Source: Lepidurus packardi (lineage: Eukaryota > Arthropoda > Branchiopoda > Notostraca > Triopsidae). Taken from it: a DNA stretch of 64,000 nucleotides. Below the pieces are notes generated by a model. That model worked only from the letters and a program-made list of their open reading frames with translations. It made no database searches and had not been told where the DNA came from. Positions 1 through 11,700 of the stretch are shown here, piece after piece. The stretch covers positions 2,686,565 through 2,750,564 of the forward strand of contig JAKZAN010000001.1 in assembly GCA_023053545.1 (NCBI GenBank), given 5' to 3'. Both the position numbers and the translations under genes were made by a program. Position 1 is the first letter of the stretch, and each line of letters starts with the position of its first letter.

Positions 1-2
1 AC

Positions 3-1682
3 CCTGAGGACGTCTCCACCCCGCAAGAAACGGCTGCACTCTCCAACGTTACCACCTCAAGCGATATTGTTCTGCAGACCGCCACTATCATTGTGCGAGG
101 TCCATCTCGTAAGGAGACTGTTCGCTGCATATTGGATGGGGGGAGTCAGCGTACGTACATCACTGAATCGCTTTCTCGTCGTCTTGGGCTTCCAGTTCTT
201 TCTAAAGCCAATTTCAAGCTCAACACGTTCGGCTCGCGGAAATCCTCCGAACATACTCGTCGGCAAGTTTCGTTCCAAATGTCCGGTTTACATCCTACTC
301 ATGATTTTATAAGTCTTAAGGCCACTGAAGTTCCATACATCTGTGCGTCCTTACCTGCCGTACCAGTTGGAAGCTGGGCTTCGGCAATACCCAAGAATTG
401 CTTTCCTTTGGCAGACACCTTGGACTCGGCGGTTGTAAAGCCATTCGACTTACTCACTGGGGCTGATCATTATTGGAGCATTATTACGGACCAGATTAAG
501 AGAATCCCCAACGGACCTGTAGCAGTAAGCAGTAAAATCGGTTGGTTACTACATGGTCCCGTTCCTAGCGTCCCGACGTTGAACCCTGACACTTCCTTCA
601 GCCTGTTTGTCAACAGCGAACAAATCTACAATCAACAACTTCCTAGTTTGTGGGAACTTGCAGGCATGGGTATCAATCCTGATGAAGCAAGTATTACGCG
701 AACTGACCCGTCACACCAGATTATCCTTGACTCCCTTGAGTATTCGAATGGAAGATACTCTCTAGGGTTGCCGTGGAAGGACAACCATCCTAAACTACCT
801 TCAAACCTTGAGCTAGCAAAGAAACGTCTGAACGGTACATTATCACGTCTCACTACTAACCCTGATTTGCTGGTACAGTACGACGGTATTTTTAAGGATT
901 ATCTCAAGAAGGGGTATATTGAACTGGTTAACCCCCAGGATGATGTTCCGTCATCTCTGGTACACTATTTACCACATCATGCTGTTATACGCAAGGACAA
1001 AGTCACTACCAAAGTTCGCATAGTTTTTGATGGTTCAGCTAAGATACCGGGACAACCCTCTCTAAACGATTGTCTGCTTCAAGGCCCCAATCTAACTCCT
1101 GAACTTCTTTCTATCCTGCTTCGATTTCGTTTCGTTAAGTATCCAGTAGTTGGCGATGTCCAGGAAGCGTTTCCTCAGCTCAAAATACACCAAGCTCATC
1201 GCGATGTACTCCGGTTCCTGTGGCCTGCTATACCTTCGTCCTCTAAAGAGCTTCTTCATTACCGATGGCAACGTGTTCCATTTGGATTAACGTGTAGCCC
1301 CGCTCTTCTAGCCGTTACACTACAGCATCACTTCACGCACATGGAGTCTCAATATCCTACCACTGTCTCCTTACTTCGGATGAACACGTTCGTTGATGAC
1401 GCTTTCCTGGGAGGCGATACTGAAGAAACAGCTCTACAAACTGCCATTGAAGCTAGGAAGATCTTTCAAGAAGCGGGTATGAATTTGCGAAAACTTACAA
1501 GTCCTCACCCCATGATACAGAACACCCTGGCTTCCGGATCGACTGCTTCAGAACTCCCAACCGTCGTCAAAGATTTGACCCCAACGACATCAGGAAAGGT
1601 CCTTGGTCTACACTGGAACCTCCAGAACGATGGTTTCTATTTTGAAGCTTCCTCGTTACTTGATTATCTGTCAACCCTTTGA
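3..1682 (+). pseudogene. BEL/Pao pol, protease and reverse transcriptase part (element A)
   Basis: The frame is open from the window edge, so the true start is not visible. A retropepsin-like segment (DUF1758/A17 type) comes first, with the active-site motif LDGGSQ near base 140. This has Gly where family members usually have Ser or Thr after the catalytic Asp. Reverse transcriptase follows, with KVRIVFDGSA near base 1010, VGDVQEAF near 1150 and the catalytic box FVDD at 1389-1400. The product would be the cytoplasmic replication enzyme of the retroelement. The frame ends at a TGA at 1680-1682, and the same frame resumes directly behind it, so this is a nonsense mutation inside pol rather than a natural end. 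The family call is secure. Confidence 0.9.
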
Positions 1683-2888
1683 TTGCCTTATTCTAAACGC
1701 GCTTCTTTAAAAATTGTATCTCGATTGTACGACCCTCTTGGCCTGATCAGTCCGGTAGTGTTTCTTGCAAAATCGTTTCTTCAAAGATTATGGCTTCGAG
1801 GACTTGCTTGGGACAGTCCGCTTCCGATAGAGCTTGGTGAGGAGCTGCGTATTTGGGCGTCAGACCTATCCAGTTTGAAGAACCATTTGATCCCTCGGTT
1901 TATCCACACCTCGTCAGGAAGCGTTCAAATCCACCTCTTCAGTGATGCCAGTGAGAGAGGCTATGCTACTGTTGCGTACGTTCGTCACACCAATGCAGCG
2001 ACTCCTGAAGTCTTTCTCCTGACCAGCAAAACTAGAGTTTCCCCGTTGAAGCGAGTTTCGATTCCTCGGTTAGAACTCCTTGGTGCATTATTGTCGGCCC
2101 GCCTCAGCCAGTATCTTAGGACTTCATTACTTCCTGTTTTCGGATCTAATGTTCAATTTACCTTCTGGACTGATTCTCAAGTCGTCGTAAGTTGGATCCA
2201 GAAACCAGCTTATCAATGGAAAACTTTCATCGCTAACCGTGTTGAAGAAATTCAGACCCGAACTTCTCCTGATCAGTGGCGTTTCTGTCCTGGGAAAGAA
2301 AATCCTGCAGATGTGGCATCTCGGGGTGAGTTGGCCAGTAAACTCATCAACAACGATCTCTGGTGGTCTGGGCCTGAATGGTTGAAAAAATCGGAAACCT
2401 TCTGGCCTATTTCTCGTCAGATGTCTTCAGAAAATTCTGTCCGTGTTTTCTCTGAATTGAAAGCTGAATCCGTTACCCTATCTATTGTTGTCCCTAATCA
2501 GGAGCATTTGATTCCCTTTGAACAGTTTAGTTCGCTTTCGTGTCTTCTTCGAGTAGTAGCTTGGATTTTGAGATTTCCCTTCAATTTAAGAAATCCTGGC
2601 CATGGTCGGAAAGGATTTTTACGGGCTGAAGAAATTAAAGCGGCTGAGCTTCAATGCGTACGGTTAGTCCAGAAAGAAGCCTTTTCTAGCGAATACTTGT
2701 CTCTCAAAGCCAAAACCCAAATTTCGAAAAATTCTGCTCTTTTACCTTTGCGTCCAGTTTTATGTCCCAAAACCGAAACTCTTACTGTTCCTGGTCGAGA
2801 TGGGCGGACGCGGGCGGTACAATTAAAGACCAAAAATGGAATTCTCACAAGACATATATCCCGTTTGTATCCCCTTGAATTGCATTAG
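1683..2888 (+). pseudogene. BEL/Pao pol, RNase H part and integrase remnant (element A)
   Basis: This continues the upstream frame after the TGA. It starts with the RT connection (RLYDPLGLISP near base 1720). RNase H follows, with SDASERGY near 1942, FWTDSQVVVSW near 2163 and GKENPADVASRG near 2295. The start of the integrase N-terminal region is present up to about base 2755. The text then jumps straight to the extreme C-terminal domain (DUF5641 type, VPGRDGRTRAVQLK near 2790), ending at TAG 2886-2888. The zinc-binding and DDE core, normally several hundred residues, are absent. The loss keeps the frame, which suggests a clean internal deletion. The copy cannot encode a working integrase. 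Confidence 0.85.
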
Positions 2889-2910
2889 TAATTTTGTAAG
2901 TGTTATTACA

Positions 2911-2923
2911 AAAGGGGGGAGGA
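2911..2923 (+). promoter_or_regulatory. Polypurine tract of element A
   Basis: The purine run aaaggggggagga lies directly before the 3' LTR (TGTTG start at 2924). This is the expected place and composition for the plus-strand primer of an LTR retrotransposon. Confidence 0.75.
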
Positions 2924-3020
2924 TGTTGTAATTCTTAGAAGTATGTCCTTAACGACCTTGTTTATATTACTAAGAAGACCTTGTTTGCTGTTGACCCTGT
3001 CCCCTTTGCTATAACGTTAG

Positions 3021-3120
3021 CTTCCTCATTCCCTATTACCTTGACCCTAACCTTAGCTTCCTCATTCCCTATTACCTTGACCCTAACCTTAGCTTCCTCG
3101 TTCCTTAACCTTAGCTCATT
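3021..3120 (+). repeat. 36-bp tandem repeat upstream of the LTR TATA box
   Basis: Two full copies of a 36-bp unit beginning cttcctcattccctattacc are followed by a shortened third copy. Duplicated promoter-proximal blocks in LTRs often act as enhancers; that role is inference here. Confidence 0.7.
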
Positions 3121-3130
3121 ATATCCAGTG

Positions 3131-3140
3131 ATATAAAAGG
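3131..3140 (+). promoter_or_regulatory. TATA box of LTR A
   Basis: The sequence atataaaagg lies about 100 bp before the LTR end and matches the TATA consensus. It would drive element transcription from the equivalent 5' LTR. Confidence 0.55.
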
Positions 3141-3427
3141 GGTTGGTGTTTGGTAGTAAGGTGTGATTTCAGTTGGAAACGTAGCGGTGACAAGTTACTG
3201 TCAATACAGTGTTAGTCAGAAGAAATCGCCACAGGTTCTTCATGCTGTGAAGGGATCCACCAGGACAAATCTAATAAAGACACTAAAATAATGCATCAAA
3301 ATCCGGGCACTAAAAAGTGAACGTTACGTTTGCTACCACCATTTCCTTCCATAGTTTATCGCCCGTCACTCGCCCATACGCATTGTTATCTTTTATGAAT
3401 TTCACGATTGACGTGCGTTCAGCATTC

Positions 3428-3454
3428 CCGAAGTGGGCCAGTCTCCCACTTCGG
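3428..3454. other. Conserved hairpin in each satellite unit (first copy shown)
   Basis: A perfect inverted repeat has 10-base arms, ccgaagtggg and cccacttcgg, around a 7-base loop (ccagtct). The same hairpin recurs in all copies. Variation is confined mainly to the innermost arm bases and the loop (gtgggcc, gtggccc or gtgtccc; agtctccc or agtttccc). It lies within the minus-strand Myb-fossil frame. A functional role is not shown. Confidence 0.8.
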
Positions 3455-5330
3455 TGCTTGGGCTCCGTGACGGAAACAGCCACTACGGCTTCGAGCACTT
3501 CGACATTTGGATTGTATATTTCTGAATCGTAAGAGGACTTATTTAATCACGTAAACGAAAAGCGACCCAAAATCAAAACCTAGTTTTCTATATATATATA
3601 TAGAGGCAGAGGCAGAAGTTTCACGATTGGTCGATAGGTTTCCTAAAAAATGAAATACGTTTAAGGTAGGACAGTGTTTGATATTACGCGAAGATCGGAA
3701 CACCTTAGCCGGAAGTGCTCTTGTTCCAACTGGGAAATGATTTCGTCAAACATTTGGATTTTTGGCAGAATTTTCCTCATGAAATGGTTCTTCATGCTGT
3801 GGAGGGATTGACCAGGACAAATCTAATAAAGTCACTAAAATAATGCATCAAAATCCTGGCACTAAAAAGTGAACGTTTCGTTTGCTGCCACCATTTCCTT
3901 CCATAGTTTATCGCCCGTCACTCGCCCTTACGCATTGTTATCTTTTATGAATTTCACGATTGACGTGCGTTCAGCATTCCCGAAGTGGCCCAGTTTCCCA
4001 CTTCGGTGCTTGGGCTCCGTGACGGAAACAGCCACTACGGCTTCGAGCACTTCGACATTTGGATTGTATATTTCTGAATCGTAAGAGGACTTATATAATC
4101 ACGTAAACGAAAAGCGACCCAAAATCAAAACCTAGTTTTCTATATATATATATAGAGGCAGAGGCAGAAGTTTCACGATTGGTCGATAGGTTTCCTAAAA
4201 AATGAAATACGTTTAAGGTAGGACAGTGTTTGAAATTACGCGAAGATCGGAACACCTTAGCCGGAAGTGCTCTTGTTCCAACTGGGAAATGATTTCGTCA
4301 AACATTTGGATTTTTGGCAGAATTTTCCTCATGAAATGGTTCTTCATGCTGTGGAGGGATTGACCAGGACAAATCTAATAAAGTCACTAAAATAATGCAT
4401 CAAAATCCTGGCACTAAAAAGTGAACGTTACGTTTGCTGCCACCATTTCCTTCCATAGTTTATCGCCCGTCACTCGCCCTTACGCATTGTTATCTTTTAT
4501 GAATTTCACGATTGACGTGCGTTCAGCATTCCCGAAGTGGCCCAGTTTCCCACTTCGGTGCTTGGGCTCCGTGACGGAAACAGCCACTACGGCTTCGAGC
4601 ACTTCGACATTTGGATTGTATATTTCTGAATCGTAAGAGGACTTATATAATCACGTAAACGAAAAGCGACCCAAAATCAAAACCTAGTTTTCTATATATA
4701 TATATATATATATAGAGGCAGAGGCAGAAGTTTCACGATTGATCGATAGGTTTCCTAAAAAAAGAAATACGTTTAAGGTAGGACAGTGTTTGAAATTACG
4801 CGGAGATCGGAAAACCTTAGCCGGAAGTGCTCTTGTTCCAACTGGGAAATGATTTCGTCAAACATTTGGATTTTTGGCAGAATTTTCCTCATGAAATGGT
4901 TCTTCATGCTGTGGAGGGATCCACCAGGACAAATCTAATAAAGTCACTAAAATAATGCATCAAAATCCGGGCACTAAAAAGTGAACGTTACGTTTGCTGC
5001 CACCATTTCCTTCCATAGTTTATCGCCCGTCACTCGCCCTTACGCATTGTTATCTTTTATGAATTTCACGATTGACGTGCGTTCAGCATTCCCGAAGTGG
5101 CCCAGTTTCCCACTTCGGTGCTTGGGCTCCGTGACGGAAACAGCCACTACGGCTTCGAGCACTTCGACATTTGGATTGTATATTTCTGAATCGTAAGAGG
5201 ACTTATATAATCACGTAAACGAAAAGCGACCCAAAATCAAAACCTAGTTTTCTATATATATATATATATATAGAGGTAGAGGCAGAAGTTTCACGATTGA
5301 TCGATAGGTTTCCTAAAAAAAGAAATACGT

Positions 5331-5768
5331 TTAAGGTAGGACAGTGTTTGAAATTACGCGGAGATCGGAAAACCTTAGCCGGAAGTGCTCTTGTTCCAAC
5401 TGGGAAATGATTTCGTCAAACATTTGGATTTTTGGCAGAATTTTCCTCATGAAATGGTTCTTCATGCTGTGGAGGGATCCACCAGGACAAATCTAATAAA
5501 GTCACTAAAATAATGCATCAAAATCCGGGCACTAAAAAGTGAACGTTACGTTTGCTGCCACCATTTCCTTCCATAGTTTATCGCCCGTCACTCGCCCATA
5601 CGCATTGTTATCTTTTATGAATTTCACGATTGACGTGCGTTCAGCATTCCCGAAGTGGCCCAGTTTCCCACTTCGGTGCTTGGGCTCCGTGACGGAAACA
5701 GCCACTACGGCTTCGAGCACTTCGACATTTGGATTGTATATTTCTGAATCGTAAGAGGACTTATATAA
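5331..5768 (-). pseudogene. RAP1/TERF2IP-like Myb domain fossil in the satellite unit (representative copy)
   Basis: The minus-strand frame at 5768-5532 contains ERTSIVKFIKDNNAYGR and VTGDKLWKEMVAANVT. After an intron-like stretch ending in CCTCCACAG, a second frame (5466-5331, 136 bp) begins with SMKNHFMRKILPKI if the split codon is completed as Ser, and ends in TAA. Together these give the pattern of a RAP1-type Myb domain: a helix with Phe/Ile-Lys, then VxGxxLWxxM, then SMKxxFxxxILP. The similarity is judged by eye against the known TERF2IP Myb domain, which binds or supports telomeric DNA complexes. The donor side is unclear, because the first frame reaches TAG soon after the domain. Other units carry a TAA in the first frame or a 1-base loss in the second, so the sequence is treated as a decayed gene fragment amplified with the satellite. 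An unrelated SANT/Myb source is possible. Confidence 0.55.
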
Positions 5769-8700
5769 TCACGTAAACGAAAAGCGACCCAAAATCAAAA
5801 CCTAGTTTTCTATATATATATATATATAGAGGCAGAGGCAGAAGTTTCACGATTGATCGATAGGTTTCCTAAAAAAAGAAATACGTTTAAGGTAGGACAG
5901 TGTTTGAAATTACGCGGAGATCGGAAAACCTTAGCCGGAAGTGCTCTTGTTCCAACTGGGAAATGATTTCGTCAAACATTTGGATTTTTGGCAGAATTTT
6001 CCTCATGAAATGGTTCTTCATGCTGTGGAGGGATCCACCAGGACAAATCTAATAAAGTCACTAAAATAATGCATCAAAATCCGGGCACTAAAAAGTGAAC
6101 GTTACGTTTGCTGCCACCATTTCCTTCCATAGTTTATCGCCCGTCACTCGCCCTTACGCATTGTTATCTTTTATGAATTTCACGATTGACGTGCGTTCAG
6201 CATTCCCGAAGTGGCCCAGTTTCCCACTTCGGTGCTTGGGCTCCGTGACGGAAACAGCCACTACGGCTTCGAGCACTTCGACATTTGGATTGTATATTTC
6301 TGAATCGTAAGAGGACTTATATAATCACGTAAACGAAAAGCGACCCAAAATCAAAACCTAGTTTTCTATATATATATAGAGGCAGAGGCAGAAGTTTCAC
6401 GATTGATCGATAGGTTTCCTAAAAAAAGAAATACGTTTAAGGTAGGACAGTGTTTGAAATTACGCGGAGATCGGAAAACCTTAGCCGGAAGTGCTCTTGT
6501 TCCAACTGGGAAATGATTCGTCAAACATTTGGATTTTTGGCAGAATTTTCCTCATGAAATGGTTCTTCATGCTGTGGAGGGATCCACCAGGACAAATCTA
6601 ATAAAGTCACTAAAATAATGCATCAAAATCCGGGCACTAAAAAGTGAACGTTACGTTTGCTGCCACCATTTCCTTCCATAGTTTATCGCCCGTCACTCGC
6701 CCTTACGCATTGTTATCTTTTATGAATTTCACGATTGACGTGCGTTCAGCATTCCCGAAGTGGCCCAGTTTCCCACTTCGGTGCTTGGGCTCCGTGACGG
6801 AAACAGCCACTACGGCTTCGAGCACTTCGACATTTGGATTGTATATTTCTGAATCGTAAGAGGACTTATATAATCACGTAAACGAAAAGCGACCCAAAAT
6901 CAAAACCTAGTTTTCTATATATATATATATATATAGAGGCAGAGGCAGAAGTTTCACGATTGATCGATAGGTTTCCTAAAAAAAGAAATACGATTAAGGT
7001 AGGACAGTGTTTGAAATTACGCGGAGATCGGAAAACCTTAGCCGGAAGTGCTCTTGTTCCAACTGGGAAATGATTCGTCAAACATTTGGATTTTTGGCAG
7101 AATTTTCCTCATGAAATGGTTCTTCATGCTGTGGAGGGATCCACCAGGACAAATCTAATAAAGTCACTAAAATAATGCATCAAAATCCGGGCACTAAAAA
7201 GTGAACGTTACGTTTGCTGCCACCATTTCCTTCCATAGTTTATCGCCCGTCACTCGCCCATACGCATTGTTATCTTTTATGAATTTCACGATTGACGTGC
7301 GTTCAGCATTCCCGAAGTGGCCCAGTCTCCCACTTCGGTGCTTGGGCTCCGTGACGGAAACAGCCACTACGGCTTCGAGCACTTCGACATTTGGATTGTA
7401 TATTTCTGAATCGTAAGAGGACTTATATAATCACGTAAACGAAAAGCGACCCAAAATCAAAACCTAGTTTTCTATATATATATATATATATAGAGGCAGA
7501 GGCAGAAGTTTCACGATTGATCGATAGGTTTCCTAAAAAAAGAAATACGTTTAAGGTAGGACAGTGTTTGAAATTACGCGGAGATCGGAAAACCTTAGCC
7601 GGAAGTGCTCTTGTTCCAACTGGGAAATGATTCGTCAAACATTTGGATTTTTGGCAGAATTTTCCTCATGAAATGGTTCTTCATGCTGTGGAGGGATCCA
7701 CCAGGACAAATCTAATAAAGTCACTAAAATAATGCATCAAAATCCGGGCACTAAAAAGTGAACGTTACGTTTGCTGCCACCATTTCCTTCCATAGTTTAT
7801 CGCCCGTCACTCGCCCATACGCATTGTTATCTTTTATGAATTTCACGATTGACGTGCGTTCAGCATTCCCGAAGTGGCCCAGTTTCCCACTTCGGTGCTT
7901 GGGCTCCGTGACGGAAACAGCCACTACGGCTTCGAGCACTTCGACATTTGGATTGTATATTTCTGAATCGTAAGAGGACTTATATAATCACGTAAACGAA
8001 AAGCGACCCAAAATCAAAACCTAGTTTTCTATATATATATATATAGAGGCAGAGGCAGAAGTTTCACGATTGATCGATAGGTTTCCTAAAAAAAGAAATA
8101 CGTTTAAGGTAGGACAGTGTTTGAAATTACGCGGAGATCGGAAAACCTTAGCCGGAAGTGCTCTTGTTCCAACTGGGAAATGATTCGTCAAACATTTGGA
8201 TTTTTGGCAGAATTTTCCTCATGAAATGGTTCTTCATGCTGTGGAGGGATCCACCAGGACAAATCTAATAAAGTCACTAAAATAATGCATCAAAATCCGG
8301 GCACTAAAAAGTGAACGTTACGTTTGCTGCCACCATTTCCTTCCATAGTTTATCGCCCGTCACTCGCCCATACGCATTGTTATCTTTTATGAATTTCACG
8401 ATTGACGTGCGTTCAGCATTCCCGAAGTGGCCCAGTCTCCCACTTCGGTGCTTGGGCTCCGTGACGGAAACAGCCACTACGGCTTCGAGCACTTCGACAT
8501 TTGGATTGTATATTTCTGAATCGTAAGAGGACTTATATAATCACGTAAACGAAAAGCGACCCAAAATCAAAACCTAGTTTTCTATATATATATAGAGGCA
8601 GAGGCAGAAGTTTCACGATTGATCGATAGGTTTCCTAAAAAAAGAAATACGTTTAAGGTAGGACAGTGTTTGAAATTACGCGGAGATCGGAAAACCTTAG

Positions 8701-11700
8701 CCGGAAGTGCTCTTGTTCCAACTGGGAAATGATTCGTCAAACATTTGGATTTTTGGCAGAATTTTCCTCATGAAATGGTTCTTCATGCTGTGGAGGGATC
8801 CACCAGGACAAATCTAATAAAGTCACTAAAATAATGCATCAAAATCCGGGCACTAAAAAGTGAACGTTACGTTTGCTGCCACCATTTCCTTCCATAGTTT
8901 ATCGCCCGTCACTCGCCCATACGCATTGTTATCTTTTATGAATTTCACGATTGACGTGCGTTCAGCATTCCCGAAGTGGCCCAGTCTCCCACTTCGGTGC
9001 TTGGGCTCCGTGACGGAAACAGCCACTACGGCTTCGAGCACTTCGACATTTGGATTGTATATTTCTGAATCGTAAGAGGACTTATATAATCACGTAAACG
9101 AAAAGCGACCCAAAATCAAAACCTAGTTTTCTATATATATATATATAGAGGCAGAGGCAGAAGTTTCACGATTGATCGATAGGTTTCCTAAAAAAAGAAA
9201 TACGATTAAGGTAGGACAGTGTTTGAAATTACGCGGAGATCGGAAAACCTTAGCCGGAAGTGCTCTTGTTCCAACTGGGAAATGATTCGTCAAACATTTG
9301 GATTTTTGGCAGAATTTTCCTCATGAAATGGTTCTTCATGCTGTGGAGGGATCCACCAGGACAAATCTAATAAAGTCACTAAAATAATGCATCAAAATCC
9401 GGGCACTAAAAAGTGAACGTTACGTTTGCTGCCACCATTTCCTTCCATAGTTTATCGCCCGTCACTCGCCCATACGCATTGTTATCTTTTATGAATTTCA
9501 CGATTGACGTGCGTTCAGCATTCCCGAAGTGGCCCAGTCTCCCACTTCGGTGCTTGGGCTCCGTGACGGAAACAGCCACTACGGCTTCGAGCACTTCGAC
9601 ATTTGGATTGTATATTTCTGAATCGTAAGAGGACTTATATAATCACGTAAACGAAAAGCGACCCAAAATCAAAACCTAGTTTTCTATATATATATATATA
9701 GAGGCAGAGGCAGAAGTTTCACGATTGATCGATAGGTTTCCTAAAAAAAGAAATACGTTTAAGGTAGGACAGTGTTTGAAATTACGCGGAGATCGGAAAA
9801 CCTTAGCCGGAAGTGCTCTTGTTCCAACTGGGAAATGATTCGTCAAACATTTGGATTTTTGGCAGAATTTTCCTCATGAAATGGTTCTTCATGCTGTGGA
9901 GGGATCCACCAGGACAAATCTAATAAAGTCACTAAAATAATGCATCAAAATCCGGGCACTAAAAAGTGAACGTTACGTTTGCTGCCACCATTTCCTTCCA
10001 TAGTTTATCGCCCGTCACTCGCCCATACGCATTGTTATCTTTTATGAATTTCACGATTGACGTGCGTTCAGCATTCCCGAAGTGGGCCAGTCTCCCACTT
10101 CGGTGCTTGGGCTCCGTGACGGAAACAGCCACTACGGCTTCGAGCACTTCGACATTTGGATTGTATATTTCTGAATCGTAAGAGGACTTATATAATCACG
10201 TAAACGAAAAGCGACCCAAAATCAAAACCTAGTTTTCTATATATATATATATAGAGGCAGAGGCAGAAGTTTCACGATTGATCGATAGGTTTCCTAAAAA
10301 AAGAAATACGATTAAGGTAGGACAGTGTTTGAAATTACGCGGAGATCGGAAAACCTTAGCCGGAAGTGCTCTTGTTCCAACTGGGAAATGATTCGTCAAA
10401 CATTTGGATTTTTGGCAGAATTTTCCTCATGAAATGGTTCTTCATGCTGTGGAGGGATCCACCAGGACAAATCTAATAAAGTCACTAAAATAATGCATCA
10501 AAATCCGGGCACTAAAAAGTGAACGTTACGTTTGCTGCCACCATTTCCTTCCATAGTTTATCGCCCGTCACTCGCCCATACGCATTGTTATCTTTTATGA
10601 ATTTCACGATTGACGTGCGTTCAGCATTCCCGAAGTGGCCCAGTCTCCCACTTCGGTGCTTGGGCTCCGTGACGGAAACAGCCACTACGGCTTCGAGCAC
10701 TTCGACATTTGGATTGTATATTTCTGAATCGTAAGAGGACTTATATAATCACGTAAACGAAAAGCGACCCAAAATCAAAACCTAGTTTTCTATATATATA
10801 TATATATATATATAGAGGCAGAGGCAGAAGTTTCACGATTGATCGATAGGTTTCCTAAAAAAAGAAATACGTTTAAGGTAGGACAGTGTTTGAAATTACG
10901 CGGAGATCGGAAAACCTTAGCCGGAAGTGCTCTTGTTCCAACTGGGAAATGATTCGTCAAACATTTGGATTTTTGGCAGAATTTTCCTCATGAAATGGTT
11001 CTTCATGCTGTGGAGGGATCCACCAGGACAAATCTAATAAAGTCACTAAAATAATGCATCAAAATCCGGGCACTAAAAAGTGAACGTTACGTTTGCTGCC
11101 ACCATTTCCTTCCATAGTTTATCGCCCGTCACTCGCCCATACGCATTGTTATCTTTTATGAATTTCACGATTGACGTGCGTTCAGCATTCCCGAAGTGGC
11201 CCAGTCTCCCACTTCGGTGCTTGGGCTCCGTGACGGAAACAGCCACTACGGCTTCGAGCACTTCGACATTTGGATTGTATATTTCTGAATCGTAAGAGGA
11301 CTTATATAATCACGTAAACGAAAAGCGACCCAAAATCAAAACCTAGTTTTCTATATATATATAGAGGCAGAGGCAGAAGTTTCACGATTGATCGATAGGT
11401 TTCCTAAAAAAAGAAATACGATTAAGGTAGGACAGTGTTTGAAATTACGCGGAGATCGGAAAACCTTAGCCGGAAGTGCTCTTGTTCCAACTGGGAAATG
11501 ATTCGTCAAACATTTGGATTTTTGGCAGAATTTTCCTCATGAAATGGTTCTTCATGCTGTGGAGGGATCCACCAGGACAAATCTAATAAAGTCACTAAAA
11601 TAATGCATCAAAATCCGGGCACTAAAAAGTGAACGTTACGTTTGCTGCCACCATTTCCTTCCATAGTTTATCGCCCGTCACTCGCCCATACGCATTGTTA

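Larger units (their letters stand above)
1..3233 (+). mobile_element. BEL/Pao LTR retrotransposon A (3' part)
   Basis: The element enters from the left window edge and ends with a 3' LTR that abuts the satellite array. It carries protease, reverse transcriptase, RNase H and remnants of integrase in one frame, in the order typical of BEL/Pao pol. Gag and the 5' LTR are outside the window. The polyprotein is interrupted by one in-frame stop and lacks the integrase core, so this copy is not autonomous. The sequence right after the LTR starts in the middle of a satellite unit, so A probably also inserted into the array and more satellite may lie to the left. Confidence 0.9.
2924..3233 (+). repeat. 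3' LTR of BEL/Pao element A
   Basis: The segment runs from TGTTG after the polypurine tract to CCACA, where satellite sequence begins. It holds a TATA box (atataaaagg, 3131-3140). Upstream of that lies an internal 36-bp direct repeat, with two near-perfect copies at 3021-3056 and 3057-3092 and a partial third copy. The partner 5' LTR is outside the window, so the start was set from the polypurine tract and the end from the satellite junction. No AATAAA signal was seen in it. Confidence 0.75.

Noticed and set aside
3040-3120. Telomere-like repeats (ccctaacc, ccttag) in LTR A
   Set aside because: The motif sits inside a 36-bp repeat and does not form a run of telomeric hexamers or pentamers.
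3317-3532. A 71-codon plus-strand frame (NVTFAATISFHSLSPVTR) that repeats in almost every unit
   Set aside because: It begins with GTG, has no known domain, and is the exact antisense of the Myb-like frame. It recurs only because the unit recurs.
6866-7081. A 71-codon minus-strand frame (TNHFPVGTRALPAKVF) in some units
   Set aside because: It appears only in copies with the gattcgtc 1-base loss and is the shifted reading of the second Myb-like exon plus the TA run.
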